NCBI GenBank assembly: GCA_026018925.1
Contig: JAKSZU010000012.1
Span: 43,005,218-43,069,217 of the forward strand
DNA: 64,000 nt
From: Tupaia tana
Taxonomy: Eukaryota > Chordata > Mammalia > Scandentia > Tupaiidae
Direction: 5' to 3'
Part shown: positions 61,470-64,000 of the stretch, one piece after another
How positions within the stretch are numbered: position 1 is the first letter of the stretch
How the letters are laid out: the number at the start of each line of letters is the position of its first letter
Notes under the pieces: model-generated
Seen by the model: the letters and a program-made list of their open reading frames with translations, nothing else
What the model was told of the DNA's origin: nothing
Database searches by the model: none
Program-made: the position numbers and the translations under genes

Positions 61470-61632
61470 CTTTTTTTAAAAAAATATTTTATTTTATTTA
61501 TTTATTTTTAATTTGACCAGAGAGGGACAGAGAGAGAGAGAGTGAGAAAGGAAGCCACCAGGTTTGGGACTCAAACTGCAGTCGGCCACGTGGGAGTCAG
61601 GCACCCTTAACCGCCCCGCCACCTGCTGGCTC
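61470..61632 (-). mobile_element. tRNA-derived SINE family B
   Basis: Reverse copy: ATTTGACCAGAGAGGGACAG ... CCACCTGCTGGC. Confidence 0.86.
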
Positions 61633-61633
61633 T

Positions 61634-61812
61634 CCTTTTTTTTTTTTTTTTTAAAGAATCATTTTGTTTAACTTTATTTATTTTATTTGACCAGAGAGAG
61701 ACAGAGAGAGAGAGGGAAAGTGAGAAAGCAATCCGCCAGGTCCAGGATTTGAACCATGGTCGGCCATGTGGAAGTCCAGTGCCCTTAATCACCATGCCAA
61801 CTGCTGGCGCCC
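61634..61812 (-). mobile_element. tRNA-derived SINE family B
   Basis: Reverse copy with a T run at the left: TTTGACCAGAGAGAGACAG ... ATGCCAACTGCTGGCGCCC. Confidence 0.86.
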
Positions 61813-61820
61813 ACTACTGG

Positions 61821-62053
61821 CTTTTTTTTTTCCCTGCTACGGGACATGTGTGTGCACAGGAAAGAGGGGAGGGGAAGCCCTCCTCCATGGGATCTGGTCA
61901 TGTTACAATTCTTTTCCCTCCAACCCTCTATACTATCAGGATCTTCAGCACATTTACACACAACCTGGAAAGAGGCTGGCGGCTGGGACTTGAACTCTTG
62001 GGCCTGTGGGATCTAGCTTCCTCTATACCTAACTGCTATATCACGGGACCAGC
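61821..62053 (-). mobile_element. tRNA-derived SINE family C, old
   Basis: Reverse copy: CTGCTACGGGACATGTGTG ... AACTGCTATATCACGGGACC. Confidence 0.7.
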
Positions 62054-62066
62054 TATTCATAGTTCT

Positions 62067-62347
62067 TTTTTTGGGGGGCGGGGGCGGGGAGGTTTCTGCT
62101 ATAGGGCACACGCACTCTCCAGAAAGACAGAGAGAGACAAAGAGATAGAAAGTGAGAAATCACCCCCCCCCTCCCCGGGATGATGGCCATGCCGCAATGC
62201 CTTCTCCTCCATTATCCTCTCAGGATCTTGGGCACACACACACACACACACACCTGGAATGAGTTTAAGCTACCAGGTCCGGGACTCGAACCACAGTCGG
62301 CTACATGAGAGTCCAGTGACGTAGCCATTACGCCATCTGCTGGTCCT
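62067..62347 (-). mobile_element. tRNA-derived SINE family A
   Basis: Reverse copy from GGTTTCTGCTATAGGGC to CATCTGCTGGTCC; a short ATAGTTCTT/ACAGTTCTT repeat flanks it. The AC-repeat part has expanded to (AC)11. Confidence 0.88.
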
Positions 62348-62569
62348 AGCCCCTACAGTTCTTATAAGGAGCACCTAATACCAGAGAGGAAGGACGGAGA
62401 GCTGCATTCATACATAGAAGACAGAAGAAACCACTGAGGGCACAGGCCATGTGCAACCAATCCAATCTGTGGGACTTTTTTTGACCCACACAGACTAGGA
62501 GCTAATCCCAATGAAACTATCTTCTACATCCTGGACACAATGAAGCTAGGGGCCAAGGGCTCTCCACAG

Positions 62570-62755
62570 CCACGAAAGGCTGGTTCTGACGACACATACG
62601 CTGGACCACCTGGGTTTGTAACCTTCAGTAAGTTACTCAACATCTCTGGGTCTCTGTTCTCTGTAAAATCATTTACCTTACAAAGAATAACAAGCCAAAA
62701 TAGTTAAACAAGTGCCTGGGTGATGTTAAGCTCAGTTAAGTGTTGGCTATTACAT
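62570..62755 (+). mobile_element. MIR remnant
   Basis: CCTGGGTTTGTAACCTTCAG, TAAGTTACTCAACATCTCTGG and CTCTGTAAAATCATTTACC follow the MIR order. Confidence 0.75.
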
Positions 62756-63455
62756 CTAGAGCTAAAATGCAGAGCCTCAGAGGCACAACACGCAAAGTGA
62801 GTGGAAATGAGTAAATCCATTCCCTTTAAGACTGAGTGGCCCGACAACCTGGAACAGAATAACGCACTTAGAGGACCAACCAAGGGGTATTGTGATGGAA
62901 CTGTTGTCTCAGTTAATAGAGTGAACAAATTTTTGAAAGCAAAGTCTTTATCTTCCATACAGACCAGTGACCAAAGAGAAAAAAACAGCACATCAAGTTC
63001 AGTGCTGGAACTGAAGTGAAAATCACATGTGAATCTGAAAAGAAATACGCTTTGTACAAAAAAGCAGAGGATCATGGGACTTGCTGAGCGATGGGAAATA
63101 GAGTATAATCCTGCGAGTCTGTATATAGACTCAAATTGATGTAAGTTAAGTACTTGACTGAACAGTTTTGTTTTAATGATTCCAATGACATGAGACTTTG
63201 AGCAAATGACATGCGTTTAAAAAGATTTGCTTAAAACTGGTCCAAGCGACTATTAGAAAAGGTCCAAAATCTCCATTTGTGGTATTAAGAGACACTTTCA
63301 CAGGTTAGAGGTGCTACAGAAATTGAGAGCGTTATGGTCTGGATAATGGTTTGTCCCTCGAAGGTTCATGTTTTAGAATTTGGTCCCAGATGTAATGACA
63401 CTGGGAGGTGGTGAGGATTAGTAGATGGTGACTGGATCATGGAGGCATTGCTTCT

Positions 63456-63723
63456 TCTTTTTTTTTTTTTTTGGAGAGGTTTTTGCTATAGGGCGCGTGC
63501 GCTCGCCAGACAGACAGAGAGAGACAGAGAGATAGAAAGCAGGAAATCACCCCCCAGGGGGGATGGCCATGCCGCAATCCCTTCTCCTCCATTCTCCTCT
63601 CGGGATCTTGGGCACGCACGCACACGCGCCCGGCGTGAGTTTAAGCCGCCGGGTCCGGGACTCGAACCACGGTCGACTATGTGGGAGTCCAACGACATAG
63701 CCATTACGCTAACTGCTGGTCCC
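63456..63723 (-). mobile_element. tRNA-derived SINE family A, young, perfect 15-base duplication
   Basis: GGAGGCATTGCTTCT at 63441-63455 and 63724-63738 flank a near-consensus reverse copy. Confidence 0.96.
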
Positions 63724-64000
63724 GGAGGCATTGCTTCTATGAATGAATTAATGCTGTCTCTTGAAGACCCACTGAATTCTAGCTCTTATAAAAAGAGGTT
63801 GGTTCTCACCAGAGCCAGTTTACAAAAGGAATACTGTGCCCAGGTTGCTCTCTCTGCACATGCCCACCATTTTTCTGTCAGTTATGATATAGGTCAGTCT
63901 GATGCCAGCCTATCTATACCTTCGGACTTTCCAGCTAACAGAATTGTGAGTCAAGCCTCTATTTTTTTTTATAATCACTCAGTCATGGACCTACCTACAT

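Larger units (their letters stand above)
52765..64000 (-). other. MARK2 intron 1 or upstream flank
   Basis: No exon encoding the usual MARK2 N-terminus was found to the end of the window, and no other gene was recognised. Most of it is MIR/L2 remnants and SINEs. Stretches 52,840-54,000, 54,740-55,060, 55,220-56,030, 56,270-57,270, 58,680-60,920, 62,760-63,440 and 63,740-64,000 contain nothing I can name. Confidence 0.65.

Noticed and set aside
52765..64000. Search for the usual MARK2 N-terminal exon
   Set aside because: No sequence on the minus strand encodes the expected short N-terminus with a phase-0 donor; presumed outside the window.

Overview
This is nuclear DNA from a placental mammal. 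It holds two convergent protein-coding genes that I recognise exon by exon: RCOR2 (REST corepressor 2) on the + strand and MARK2 (microtubule affinity-regulating kinase 2) on the - strand. The tail-to-tail order matches the known mammalian RCOR2/MARK2 neighbourhood (human 11q13). The lineage is not proven. The window is crowded with tRNA-derived SINEs that are not primate Alu, rodent B1/B2, rabbit CSINE, carnivore CAN, bat VES, horse ERE or AfroSINE. My best guess, at low to moderate confidence, is a colugo (Dermoptera), whose CYN SINEs are also tRNA-derived.

Layout. 1-6,573: intergenic, a dense SINE cluster of about 20 elements. 6,574-9,770: intergenic, nearly SINE-free, no gene recognised. 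9,775-10,225: an upstream CpG-rich island. 11,040-11,930: the RCOR2 promoter island and 5' UTR. 11,803-15,858: RCOR2 coding region in 12 exons (523 codons plus stop), with its poly(A) signal at 16,496. About 240 bases further on is the opposing MARK2 poly(A) signal at 16,742-16,747. 18,468-32,971: MARK2 coding region in 18 exons, including a 27-base microexon. The visible part is 769 codons plus stop, running from just before the kinase domain to the KA1 domain. The usual short N-terminal exon is not in the window. 32,972-64,000: the long MARK2 5' intron, with many SINEs, MIR, L2 and L1 remnants, an RPL31 processed pseudogene and a candidate alternative first exon at 52,729-52,764.

RCOR2 is a chromatin corepressor subunit (ELM2, SANT, SANT) of LSD1/HDAC complexes. 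MARK2 is a polarity kinase acting on microtubule-associated proteins. They are neighbours without a known shared pathway. The link the sequence shows is architectural: their 3' ends almost touch.

I found no new multi-gene system. The most unusual content is the SINE biology: at least three related families (called A, B and C here), young copies with near-perfect target-site duplications, nested insertions, repeated insertion at one target sequence, inverted pairs that could fold into long hairpins, and satellite-like growth inside elements. In the genes, the main points are the MARK2 microexon, a GC-AG intron, the candidate internal promoter and an NAGNAG acceptor in RCOR2.
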